Below, piece by piece: positions 51,839-60,105 of a DNA stretch of 64,000 nt. Numbering within the stretch: the first letter of the stretch is position 1; each line of letters opens with the position of its first letter. The notes under the pieces are model-generated. The model did no database searches. It had not been told where the DNA came from and saw only the letters and a program-made list of their open reading frames with translations. This DNA is from Allomuricauda sp. CAU 1633 (GTDB lineage: Bacteria > Bacteroidota > Bacteroidia > Flavobacteriales > Flavobacteriaceae). The position numbers and the translations under genes are program-made. The stretch is from contig NZ_JAFLNE010000001.1 of the NCBI RefSeq assembly GCF_017313225.1, positions 310,001-374,000 on the forward strand, read 5' to 3'.

Positions 51839-53527
51839 CTATGAATTGAATATCTGTTTTAAAATTCGGTCCGTAATCAAATAGGTGGGTTTTACCCCGG
51901 TTGTTCCCAACCCCCCCGAGGCCAATGTACTTCCTGTTTCCAAAGGATTGTCCGAGGCATAATAGGCATATCTTACTTTAATATCCTTTTTGATGCTCTT
52001 CCTTATCTTGGATGCGGATTGGATCGCTTTTTGGTAATGTACCCCCTCCATTTCCAAGCCAATGACATTCCAAGTGGACTCATAAAAAAACTTCAAAATG
52101 TCCTTGTTCTGCAAAGAGGTGCCCAAAACGGTTACCATAGTGCCTTCCAAAACTTTTAGGCCCTGGCCTTCAAAATCTGAAGCGCTTAGTTCATTATGGA
52201 ATGGGTAATTATCTGCCGTACCTTCAAAAATATGGGCCGATGGAATCATTAAATCCCCTTTGCCGCCCTCCAAAATACCTGCTTTACCCATAATCGACAA
52301 AGATTCTACATTCAAAAACCGTTTCTCATTTCCTTCCTCCAAAGGCTTCAAAAGTTCGTCAATGGTCTCATATGCCTGCTCCCCAAATGCATAATCCATG
52401 ACAAATATAACGGGTTTTTCCTCGTCTTGAATTCCTTCCGGCAAATCATAGCAACACGTATCTTTTCCCAATTTGGCCGTATCAAAAATCTGTACATCAA
52501 TATTGGCTCCAGAGACATCATCCAAAAATAGCATTCCGTTCTTTTCAGCGACGGTCCTTACCTTTTCATGAAGGTTGTTGTTGATAGTGGCGCTCAATGT
52601 CTCAAAAATCTCCAAAGGTTTGGCGCTTGGAAATTCCTTTACCAAAGCTTTTCGGGCGAACAAAGAATTCATGACACTGTGCATGTTGGCACTTATGATG
52701 TGAATGGGCCTGTGCAATAAATTATGGTCTGTAAGGGTCTTTTTAATCATATCCGCCCACCGTTCCCCATGAATGTGGTGCCCCAAGCGTTCGCGTAACA
52801 AGGGACTAAAAGTGATGGTGCGCTTGTTGCCCGTGGTTTCTTCTTCAATGGCCAACTTGCCCAGCCAGTAAATTACATTCAAAAAGCGATCGGGATCCTT
52901 AGGCTTCTTGAGTTTTTTATAAATGTCAACAACTTCATCAAAGGTCCTGCCCAAAATATTGGCGGCATGGATTAGGGCAATCTCCCTTTCACTTTCTTTT
53001 TTCTCAGTGAGTTGAACAAATCGTTCCAGTTTATCCCAGTCGTGGATAGTGGCATTACCGTCCTCCACCAAAACCCGCTTGCAGATTTTTCCTGATTCAA
53101 TGAACAAAAAGGTCAAGTGGGTGAGAATATCATAGATGTCGCTTCTGCCCCGTGTAATCTCAATGTTCATCTGAACTTCATCAATTCGGTAACAATTACG
53201 CCTTCGTTTTGGGGGAATAATGGGCTTTAAATGTGATTTGGAAAAACCCTCATCAGAAGTTAGGTTGATAAAACGGCATTCCTCAATGCCTTCCGGCAAT
53301 CGTTCCAACACATAGATCAAACCGTTCAATTCTGATTTATCCTCGGCTACCGTACCGTAAATTTCGGGCCGTAACAACAAAAGTGCACTACGCAGCGCAT
53401 TGCCGGAGACCCCGGATGGTTTGTAAAATCCACGATTGAGCAGATGGCGCATGGTAATGTACAAGCGCTCAATTGCATTGGTGGATTCTTGTGCCCTAGT
53501 GGGTTGCTTTACTTCAGTTGCCATCAT
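51839..53527 (-). CDS. DUF6909-like protein with nucleoside-phosphorylase-like C-terminus
   Basis: About 562 residues. I prefer the ATG at 53527 (or the next one at 53524) to the frame's first ATG because the promoter box at 53537-53544 covers that one. The N-terminal part is helical (AIERLYITMRHLLNRGFYKP, LLLLRPEIYGTVAEDKSELN). The C-terminal third contains NVIGLEMEGVHYQKAIQSAS, resembling the MEG/MES active-site motif of nucleoside phosphorylases and AMP nucleosidases, and later ASDNPLETGS. The family is confined to Bacteroidota, as far as I know, under the name DUF6909; the activity is unknown. Confidence 0.7.
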   Translation of the reverse strand: MMATEVKQPTRAQESTNAIERLYITMRHLLNRGFYKPSGVSGNALRSALLLLRPEIYGTVAEDKSELNGLIYVLERLPEGIEECRFINLTSDEGFSKSHLKPIIPPKRRRNCYRIDEVQMNIEITRGRSDIYDILTHLTFLFIESGKICKRVLVEDGNATIHDWDKLERFVQLTEKKESEREIALIHAANILGRTFDEVVDIYKKLKKPKDPDRFLNVIYWLGKLAIEEETTGNKRTITFSPLLRERLGHHIHGERWADMIKKTLTDHNLLHRPIHIISANMHSVMNSLFARKALVKEFPSAKPLEIFETLSATINNNLHEKVRTVAEKNGMLFLDDVSGANIDVQIFDTAKLGKDTCCYDLPEGIQDEEKPVIFVMDYAFGEQAYETIDELLKPLEEGNEKRFLNVESLSIMGKAGILEGGKGDLMIPSAHIFEGTADNYPFHNELSASDFEGQGLKVLEGTMVTVLGTSLQNKDILKFFYESTWNVIGLEMEGVHYQKAIQSASKIRKSIKKDIKVRYAYYASDNPLETGSTLASGGLGTTGVKPTYLITDRILKQIFNS

Positions 53528-53536
53528 ATAATGGAG

Positions 53537-53544
53537 CAAAAATA
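53537..53544 (-). promoter_or_regulatory. Promoter -7 element of the DUF6909-like gene
   Basis: TATTTTTG on the minus strand fits TAnnTTTG. It lies 9 to 12 bases upstream of the two tandem ATGs at 53527 and 53524, so the mRNA would have almost no leader. It rules out the ATG at 53539. Confidence 0.45.
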
Positions 53545-53581
53545 CATGAATTCCTACTAAAGTTGTGCCGTTCTTTGCAAT

Positions 53582-55078
53582 CTAAATTTTGAACGGCTGG
53601 AGTCCATCTGCCACCTTACGGTCATTGGACAACCTTTGCACCTTATTCTGACCCCCCAATTTGCCAATGGTCTTCATATAATCCTGAAAGCCGCCAGGTT
53701 TGATTGGAGTTATTATAAGGGGTTGAAGAATGTTTCCGGCAATCAGATCGTAATAATAGCTGTTCTGCTTTTTCATACTCTCTTCAATTTCTTGAGCGAA
53801 TTTTGAAGGTTCGGAGGGGACTTTTTCAAACTCAATAAACCATTCGTGATACGGTAGCTTCCCATCCACAGGGTTGGTTTGCGGGGCCACCGTAAACTCG
53901 TTCACTACAGCATCGGTCCGTTCCACCGCCAGTTTTAGGGCTTCTTCCACCTCTTTGGCGATAACATGTTCCCCAAAAGCAGAGATAAAATGCTTTATCC
54001 GTCCTGAAACAATAATCTTGTTTGGGTTTTTGGAAACAAACCGAACGGTATCTCCCAGATTATAGGCCCAGAGTCCGGCATCAGTCGAAATAATCATCGC
54101 ATAGTCCACCTCCAATTCTACTTCAGCAATGGTAAGTCGTCTTGGATTTTCGGAAAAGAACTCATCCGCTTTGATAAACTCGTAGAAAATTCCAGAATCC
54201 AAAAGCAAGAGCATGCCTTTTGCCTTTTGGGAATCCTGATAGGCAAAAAAACCTTCACTGGCCGGGAAAAGTTCAATGCTATCCACTTTCCTTCCAATCA
54301 AATTTTCAAATTTGGCTCGGTAAGGTTCGTAATTGACTCCTCCGTAGATGTACAACTGAAATTCCTTGAAAAGCTCCCCAACCTTTTTTCCAGACTTTGC
54401 ATTGAGTTTCTCAAAATACATCTGCACCCAAGATGGTATCCCTGCAATGACAGTCATGTTTTCATTTTCCGTCTCTTCCACAATGGTGTCCACCTTGGTT
54501 TCCCAGTCTTCAATGCAATTGGTCTCCCAACTGGGCAATCGGTTTTTTTGCAAATAATTGGGAACATAATGGGCAGAAATCCCTGAAAGACGCCCCAATT
54601 TTATGCCGTTTTTTTCTTCCAAAATGGGACTTCCCTGTAGAAAAATCATCTTTCCATTCACAAAATCGGTATTGCCTGTTTCATGGATATAGTTTAAAAT
54701 GGCATTTCTTGAGGCCTCAACTTGATTTTTAATGGATGCTTTGGTAATGGGAATATACTTTGCTCCTGATGTGGTGCCCGATGTTTTGGCAAAATAAATA
54801 GGCTTTCCGGGCCAGAGCACATCTTCTTGGCCATCAATAATTTTTTGAATGTAATCCTTAAGCGCTTCATAATCCCGAACGGGGACTTTTTTTACAAAAT
54901 CATGGTGGGATGTAATACTACCAAAATCATGGTCTTTGCCAAATTGGGTTTTGGCCGCTTTGGAGATTAGTTCTTTAAAGACCTTTTCTTGGGTTTGAAC
55001 AGGATTTTTGACCCATTTCTGATTTTTTTGGGCTATTCTTTTGGCAAAAATCTTTGCTGCAAATGATTTTAACGACAT
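53582..55078 (-). CDS. GH3 family acyl-adenylate amide synthetase-like protein
   Basis: 498 residues of the GH3 (auxin-responsive promoter) family of the ANL adenylate-forming superfamily. Motifs are the ATP-binding FAKTSGTTSGAKYIPIT, PASEGFFAYQDS (motif 2), YNLGDTVRFVSKNPNKIIVSG (motif 3, 21 residues apart from the terminal G) and FGEHVIAKEVEEALKLA. Plant GH3 enzymes join amino acids to acids such as jasmonate; in Bacteroidota the substrate is not known. It is followed at once by the M23 peptidase gene in the same direction. Confidence 0.88.
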   Translation of the reverse strand: MSLKSFAAKIFAKRIAQKNQKWVKNPVQTQEKVFKELISKAAKTQFGKDHDFGSITSHHDFVKKVPVRDYEALKDYIQKIIDGQEDVLWPGKPIYFAKTSGTTSGAKYIPITKASIKNQVEASRNAILNYIHETGNTDFVNGKMIFLQGSPILEEKNGIKLGRLSGISAHYVPNYLQKNRLPSWETNCIEDWETKVDTIVEETENENMTVIAGIPSWVQMYFEKLNAKSGKKVGELFKEFQLYIYGGVNYEPYRAKFENLIGRKVDSIELFPASEGFFAYQDSQKAKGMLLLLDSGIFYEFIKADEFFSENPRRLTIAEVELEVDYAMIISTDAGLWAYNLGDTVRFVSKNPNKIIVSGRIKHFISAFGEHVIAKEVEEALKLAVERTDAVVNEFTVAPQTNPVDGKLPYHEWFIEFEKVPSEPSKFAQEIEESMKKQNSYYYDLIAGNILQPLIITPIKPGGFQDYMKTIGKLGGQNKVQRLSNDRKVADGLQPFKI

Positions 55079-55948
55079 TTAGTTGAAGTCAATATAATTC
55101 TGGGGGTCTACCGGTTTTCCTCTTCTCCAAAGTTCAAAATGTAGGTGTGGCCCCGTGGTAAGTTCACCCGTGTTTCCAATAGAGGCTATCACCTCTCCTG
55201 CTTTTACCAAGTCTCCTTGGGACTTGCTCAATGAGCCATTGTGTTTGTATACTGAGGTAAGCCCTTCTTGGTGTTCAACAATGATGACATAGCCCGTCTC
55301 GGAGGTCCATTCTGCAAAAAGTACGGTGCCATCGGCAATGGACTTCACCGGAGTGTCTTTGGGCGCCACCAAATCCACGGCATAATGTTTGGTTTTGGCA
55401 TCAAATCCTTGTACCAAGGTGCCATTGATGGGTGAAAAGAGCAAGGTGCCCATGTTTTCAATGTTCCGCTCAAAGAGATTGTACTTATCTTCCAGTTCCA
55501 CTTCCTCCCTCAGGAGCAAATCTTCACGAATAGGGGTTAAATCAACCGTTGAGGGATCCAATTTGTACTGATCAAAAAGCGAATCCCGATTTACCTGGTT
55601 GTTCTCAATATCCCCACGGAGTACAAGTCTGACATTATCCAAATACCTATTGGTATAATTAAGGACGGTCACCAAAGAATCCGTTTTGTAGGTCAGTTCT
55701 GTGGCCTGACGTTTCAACTTGGTTGATGAGTATCCCGGAATATACTCCCTTAGCGGTGTAAAGGCAATAATCAGGGTAGTTACCCCTATCAGAACAATGA
55801 TAAAAAGGGTTCCGGTCACAAAAACATTGAGTCTATTGAGTTTAAAGGAAATCTTTTCCTCAAAGGTGCTTTCATTTAGAATGACCAAGCGATACTTGTG
55901 CAGCAGCTTGCGCTTTATCTCTTTTCTTTTCTTTCGGTCCTTCGCCAT
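55079..55948 (-). CDS. M23 family metallopeptidase (LytM-type)
   Basis: 289 residues from the ATG at 55948 (MAKDRKKRKEIKRKLLHKYR); a TTG-initiated frame would start three codons earlier. A single membrane anchor (FVTGTLFIIVLIGVTTLIIA) follows a very basic cytoplasmic head. The C-terminal LytM domain has the zinc and catalytic residues: KTKHYAVDLVAPKDTPV (HxxxD), and GPHLHFELWRRGKPVDP (HxH). It should cleave cross-links of peptidoglycan. It is one base upstream of the GH3 gene and shares a bidirectional promoter region with tatA. Confidence 0.93.
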   Translation of the reverse strand: MAKDRKKRKEIKRKLLHKYRLVILNESTFEEKISFKLNRLNVFVTGTLFIIVLIGVTTLIIAFTPLREYIPGYSSTKLKRQATELTYKTDSLVTVLNYTNRYLDNVRLVLRGDIENNQVNRDSLFDQYKLDPSTVDLTPIREDLLLREEVELEDKYNLFERNIENMGTLLFSPINGTLVQGFDAKTKHYAVDLVAPKDTPVKSIADGTVLFAEWTSETGYVIIVEHQEGLTSVYKHNGSLSKSQGDLVKAGEVIASIGNTGELTTGPHLHFELWRRGKPVDPQNYIDFN

Positions 55949-55954
55949 AATGAA

Positions 55955-55962
55955 CAAAGATA
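55955..55962 (-). promoter_or_regulatory. Promoter -7 element of the M23 peptidase gene
   Basis: TATCTTTG on the minus strand, 6 bases before the start codon at 55948: a complete TAnnTTTG match that would give a leaderless or nearly leaderless transcript. No TTG was seen at -33. Confidence 0.45.
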
Positions 55963-56116
55963 ATCTTCCATTTTGATATTGATGTTAAGCTTTTTAAAAT
56001 ACCTAACATCTTGTTTAGGTGCACAGAACGATTCTATATGCTAATTTTCGTTAATCCCATGGACACTTACAGTTCTTTTTAGTACTTTTACCTTTCAAAT
56101 TAAAGGTTTTGACATT

Positions 56117-56311
56117 ATGATTGCTCAAAATATGTTTCTTGGTATGATTGGCCCATGGCAAATTGTACTTATCGTGGTTATTGTTCTTTTACTTTTCGGA
56201 GGTAAAAAGATTCCAGAATTGATGAGAGGACTTGGCAGCGGTATCAAAGAGTTTAAGGATGCCTCAAAAGAAGAGGAGAAATTGGAAGGCGGTAACGAGA
56301 CAAAGTCTTAG
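56117..56311 (+). CDS. tatA: Twin-arginine translocase TatA/TatE subunit
   Basis: 64 residues: a membrane helix [18 protein letters not shown], the hinge [20 protein letters not shown] and an acidic amphipathic tail ([18 protein letters not shown]). These are the TatA features and the length is normal for Bacteroidota. It forms the pore of the Tat exporter for folded proteins. No tatC is in the window. Divergent from the M23 peptidase. Confidence 0.93.
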   Translation: MIAQNMFLGMIGPWQIVLIVVIVLLLFGGKKIPELMRGLGSGIKEFKDASKEEEKLEGGNETKS

Positions 56312-56541
56312 TGTTCCAATTTTTTTGGCGTACAACACCCTTTAGCAAGCCTTGTCTACAAAGGGCTTTTCGATAAAGAACCACATTTTTTTGACCTACA
56401 CGCCAGAAATCTTCTCTTTCACAACAAAAAATTACCAACCCCTTTATCTTATCTTATTTTAGCTGTTGAAACTGACGTTAAGCTCTCTTTGCTTAGCCTC
56501 CAAGTAATCAATAGTTGATTATTTGTGCAGAAGGAGTGGTA

Positions 56542-58605
56542 ATGAAAAAACCGATCTTGCTTTTTTTTATGTTGATAGCCTTTGGGATTCGAGCCCAAGA
56601 GGTTACTCTTTTGCAGTTTCAGAACAAAGACATTGCTGCTACCACCCAAAATAATCCAAATACGGTTCCAGAGAGCGATTTTGTAAAAACGCTGGAAGGC
56701 CTCAACAACAAAAACCTTATCCAATTTGTTCGAAAAGAAGGGGTGGCCGCCAAACTTATTAAAAAAGGGGACGAATACTTTGACCAAATGTGGTACGCAG
56801 AAGCAGCCCGCATGTATGACATTGTCCTTGAAAAAAGTAATGAAAAACACACGTTCGACCTTTTGGCCAAAGCCGGTGACTCGCATTACTATAGTGGAAA
56901 TCTTGAAAAATCCTATAAATGGTACCACGAGCTTTACGAAACCTACTCTGAACAAATCACTGAGGATCGTTTCTTTAAGTACACCCATGCCTTAAAGGGT
57001 ACGGGGAGATACCGCCGCGCAGCTCAACTCACCAAATTGTTTCGACAAAAAAGAGACCAGCCCCTTAATGAATTGGAAAACGTTGCTACGCCTACCTGGA
57101 AACGTACTGCATTGGTGGAGATAAAAAACTTGGCCATTAATTCCAAGTATTCAGATTTTGCTCCCATGTTCCACAAAGATTCCGAAGTGGTGTTTGCTTC
57201 GGCACGGGATTCCTCCTTTTTGACGACAAGGCGCTATCGGTGGACCAACCAACCCTTTTTAGATCTCTATCTAGCCAAAACCAAGGATGATGACAGCGGG
57301 GATTTATTTGGCACCAAGAAATTCTCAAGAAAAATCAACACAAAATATCATGAGGCTTCCGTGGCCTTTTCCCCTGATCAAAAAACCATATACTTTACCC
57401 GAAACAACTATGGCAAAAGGTTGAAACGGGGAAAAAATGGAATCAACCACCTCAAAATTTATCAATCCAACTTAATTGATGGCGAATGGACCGATGCTGT
57501 GGAGGTACCCTTTAATAGTGAAAACTATTCCACGGGACACCCTTCCATAAGTCCAGATGGTACAAAAATGTACTTCGTCTCCGATAAACCAGAGGGCTAC
57601 GGTGAAACAGACATCTACGTAGTGGATATTTTGGGAAATGGGGAGTTTTCCGAGCCCAAAAACTTGGGTAGGGGCATCAACTCCAGCGGTAAGGAAATGT
57701 TTCCCTACATCACGGAAAACACACTTTATTTCTCCTCCAATAGGGCGATGGGCTTTGGCGGCCTGGATATTTATAAGGCCGATTATGACAACGACATCTT
57801 TGGGATAGTGTATAATATTGGAGAGCCCATTAATGGCAATAGGGATGATTTCTCCTACATAGTGGACAGTTCTGGAAAAAAAGGCTATTTCGCTTCCAAT
57901 AGAAAAGGGGGCAAGGGTGATGATGATATTTATTCCTTTATCGCTACTGAAAACCACAATGCCATTTCCGGTACGATCAAGGATGCCACTTCTGGTGAGG
58001 TTCTTGAAGGTGCCCAGGTCATCTTGTACAACAAAGACAAGCTTCTTTTGGCCGAAGTGAACACCGATGCTGATGGTAGTTATCGTTTTGAGGGTCTCGA
58101 ATCAGAATCTGATTATCTTCTCAAAATCTCAAAGAAAGGCTATTTTGAAAACGATTCGGACATACGGACAAAGGACAACATAGCCATAGAAGCAAATCAA
58201 TCTTTACAACCGCTCAAGGACATCATTGATGAAGAGAAAAAGATTGTGAATCTGGAGCCCGATGCGATTTATTTTGATTTTGACCGATTCAACATTAAAC
58301 CAAAAACGGCCAAAGAGCTGGACAAGTTAGTGGCTGTAATGAATGAAAATGAGAACTTGGTCATTAAGATTGAATCCCATACCGATGCGATAGGGAACAA
58401 GGCTTATAACAAATACCTCTCGGACAAACGGGCCAAATCCACCAGGGACTATATCATTTCCCAAGGTATAGACCCGTCTCGAATAGCAAGTGCCATTGGA
58501 TATGGTGAAGAACGTTTGTTAAACAATTGCGCAGATGGTCATAAATGTCCTCCGGACAAGCACCAGCAAAACCGACGATCTGAGTTTATCATCGTGTCCC
58601 AATAA
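56542..58605 (+). CDS. OmpA-like protein with TPR, PD40 and carboxypeptidase-like domains
   Basis: About 687 residues from the ATG at 56542, chosen for its purine-rich AAGGAGTGG just upstream; an earlier in-frame start adds nine residues. Order: signal peptide (FFMLIAFGIRAQ), TPR-like helices (about 45-160), PD40 beta-propeller blades (YSDFAPMFHKDSEVVFASAR, HPSISPDGTKMYFVSDK, YITENTLYFSSNRAMGFGG), a carboxypeptidase-regulatory-like beta sandwich (AISGTIKDATSGEVLEGAQV), and a C-terminal OmpA domain (IYFDFDRFNIKP; IKIESHTDAIGN; LSDKRAKSTRDYI). The family is associated with the outer membrane, sometimes with gliding and type IX adhesins. No PorP/SprF gene is adjacent. Confidence 0.9.
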   Translation: MKKPILLFFMLIAFGIRAQEVTLLQFQNKDIAATTQNNPNTVPESDFVKTLEGLNNKNLIQFVRKEGVAAKLIKKGDEYFDQMWYAEAARMYDIVLEKSNEKHTFDLLAKAGDSHYYSGNLEKSYKWYHELYETYSEQITEDRFFKYTHALKGTGRYRRAAQLTKLFRQKRDQPLNELENVATPTWKRTALVEIKNLAINSKYSDFAPMFHKDSEVVFASARDSSFLTTRRYRWTNQPFLDLYLAKTKDDDSGDLFGTKKFSRKINTKYHEASVAFSPDQKTIYFTRNNYGKRLKRGKNGINHLKIYQSNLIDGEWTDAVEVPFNSENYSTGHPSISPDGTKMYFVSDKPEGYGETDIYVVDILGNGEFSEPKNLGRGINSSGKEMFPYITENTLYFSSNRAMGFGGLDIYKADYDNDIFGIVYNIGEPINGNRDDFSYIVDSSGKKGYFASNRKGGKGDDDIYSFIATENHNAISGTIKDATSGEVLEGAQVILYNKDKLLLAEVNTDADGSYRFEGLESESDYLLKISKKGYFENDSDIRTKDNIAIEANQSLQPLKDIIDEEKKIVNLEPDAIYFDFDRFNIKPKTAKELDKLVAVMNENENLVIKIESHTDAIGNKAYNKYLSDKRAKSTRDYIISQGIDPSRIASAIGYGEERLLNNCADGHKCPPDKHQQNRRSEFIIVSQ

Positions 58606-58614
58606 AAAACCAAG

Positions 58615-58635
58615 CCCCTTTCAAGGGGTTTTTTT
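58615..58635 (+). terminator. Terminator after the OmpA-like gene
   Basis: CCCCTT (58615-58620) and AAGGGG (58623-58628) form a hairpin followed by seven T (58629-58635), 10 bases beyond the stop codon. Confidence 0.85.
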
Positions 58636-58852
58636 ATGCTGCTATTCTTCCTGTGTGCATTTCATCGATAATTCTACTAGCTGAACAGCTACCTATAATT
58701 TACCGTATATCGATAAAAAAAGTGCCTTAGTGGATATTAGCAAAACCAACAAAGCTTTTGTCCTTGTTTTGGTGCTTTTCATCCTTTTGTTTTTAAACCC
58801 CATCTACAAAACCCAACCTTTGTCTTGTCTTTAAATCTTAAAAATCTGACTT

Positions 58853-59023
58853 ATGAAAAAACTTATACTCGTAAAAGAAATCTATATTGAAGGGTTTCGC
58901 AACTTAGGACATTTTATTATAGAAAAATACTTTAAAATATTTGCCTGGTTTAGCTTTGTCATGTTCTTCATTGTGCTATATGCCTTTGTATACAGAATAG
59001 CTACTGGCTTTGCATTTGACTAA
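58853..59023 (+). CDS. DUF6747-like miniprotein
   Basis: 56 residues: MKKLILVKEIYIEGFRNLGH, a short basic-aromatic stretch, one membrane helix (AWFSFVMFFIVLYAFVYRIA) and the tail TGFAFD. The resemblance to the flavobacterial DUF6747 family is good in my memory but unchecked. The gene stands alone between two strong terminators (58615-58635 and 59057-59079), which suggests its own promoter in the 217-base gap before it. The gap also holds a perfect palindrome TAGCTGAACAGCTA at 58678-58691. No function is known. Confidence 0.7.
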   Translation: MKKLILVKEIYIEGFRNLGHFIIEKYFKIFAWFSFVMFFIVLYAFVYRIATGFAFD

Positions 59024-59056
59024 CATCCCAAATACATAAGTATTTAAAGAACAAAA

Positions 59057-59079
59057 AGCCCGGGAACCCGGGCTTTTTT
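59057..59079. terminator. Bidirectional terminator between the DUF6747- and DUF4837-like genes
   Basis: AGCCCGGG (59057-59064) and CCCGGGCT (59067-59074) pair perfectly around AA, with a T-run on the plus side (59074-59079) and an A-run on the other side (59053-59057), so it can end both the plus-strand gene and the minus-strand gene ending at 59098. Confidence 0.88.
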
Positions 59080-59097
59080 GCTTTGATTTATGCTTTT

Positions 59098-60093
59098 CTA
59101 TTCCATTGCGGTTGTATTAAAATCAACCGTTCGCATGATGGCTTCCAACTCAAACATGTAATCCCTTTTTTCCGCCGATGGTGCAAAAGTAAATCCTTCC
59201 AAGACCAGCTTTCTGTGGTGTTCCTCATCGTTGATGATGTACGTTAAAAAAGGGCCGGCCATGGGATATCCCTGAATGTCCCAGATTCCTTTAACTTCAG
59301 CAGCTTTCTTTCCGCCTATCTCTGTTGGGAAAACATAGGGCGCAAACGCCATTTCTGTTTTCATATAGGTGTTCTCATAGGGTCCTGGAACATATTTCTT
59401 TCCGATGGAATCCCGCATTTTTACAATATCTTCAATAAAAGTGGAGTCGTTGGAAAAACTGTTTTCTGGCATTTCATAAGCAATGATGTTCATGGTTCCC
59501 TTTGGAATCTGAATGTCCATCCACACAAATTTATTGTCCCGCTTACCCACTTTATACAATGATGGAACTTTCAAGCTTATACCAAATTCCTCTTGCATGG
59601 CTTTGTCCTTGTTCAAAGAACGTTCAAAACGTTTTTGGGCTTCTGAGATTTCTACCTGTTTGAATGCCTCAATGGCCTTCGGTGCTAAAGAATCCAAATT
59701 ACGGTTCAGAACATCACGGGTTTGTCCGGTGACCACCGCCACCTTTTGGGGTTTTGAATACGCATCAGTTTTAATATGCGCCAATGAGGATGAATCTTGT
59801 ACCACGTATAAAATAGACCGAGAATAGGTTGTTGTTCCCTTGAACACCTTTGGAGGAACCTGTACAATAGTGAAAATGGGTTCGGGCTGTGGGAGTCCCA
59901 AGACCTGTGCAGCAAAATGTTCCCTTATGTTATCGCCCACATCACTTTGCCACAGTTCCGTGTCCATTACCACCATTAAGGAATTGACACCACCTGTTGA
60001 TGGCGGTAGAAATTTTTGTTTGCGTCCTGAATCATTACAAGACCAGAGCGCCATTACCAAAATAGCGCTACATAGTGTTCCAAATTTTTTCAT
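59098..60093 (-). CDS. DUF4837 lipoprotein
   Basis: 331 residues with a lipoprotein signal (FGTLCSAILVMALWSC). The mature chain has segments such as PPSTGGVNSLMVVMDTELWQ, VGDNIREHFAAQVLGLPQPE and PMAGPFLTYIINDEEHHRKL, which I recognise as the DUF4837 family of Bacteroidota. It may be periplasmic and attached to a membrane. It lies 12 bases downstream of the MltD-like gene, and that pair is frequent in flavobacteria, so a role in cell wall turnover is possible but not shown. Confidence 0.83.
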   Translation of the reverse strand: MKKFGTLCSAILVMALWSCNDSGRKQKFLPPSTGGVNSLMVVMDTELWQSDVGDNIREHFAAQVLGLPQPEPIFTIVQVPPKVFKGTTTYSRSILYVVQDSSSLAHIKTDAYSKPQKVAVVTGQTRDVLNRNLDSLAPKAIEAFKQVEISEAQKRFERSLNKDKAMQEEFGISLKVPSLYKVGKRDNKFVWMDIQIPKGTMNIIAYEMPENSFSNDSTFIEDIVKMRDSIGKKYVPGPYENTYMKTEMAFAPYVFPTEIGGKKAAEVKGIWDIQGYPMAGPFLTYIINDEEHHRKLVLEGFTFAPSAEKRDYMFELEAIMRTVDFNTTAME

Positions 60094-60105
60094 ATTGCGT
60101 TAAAT

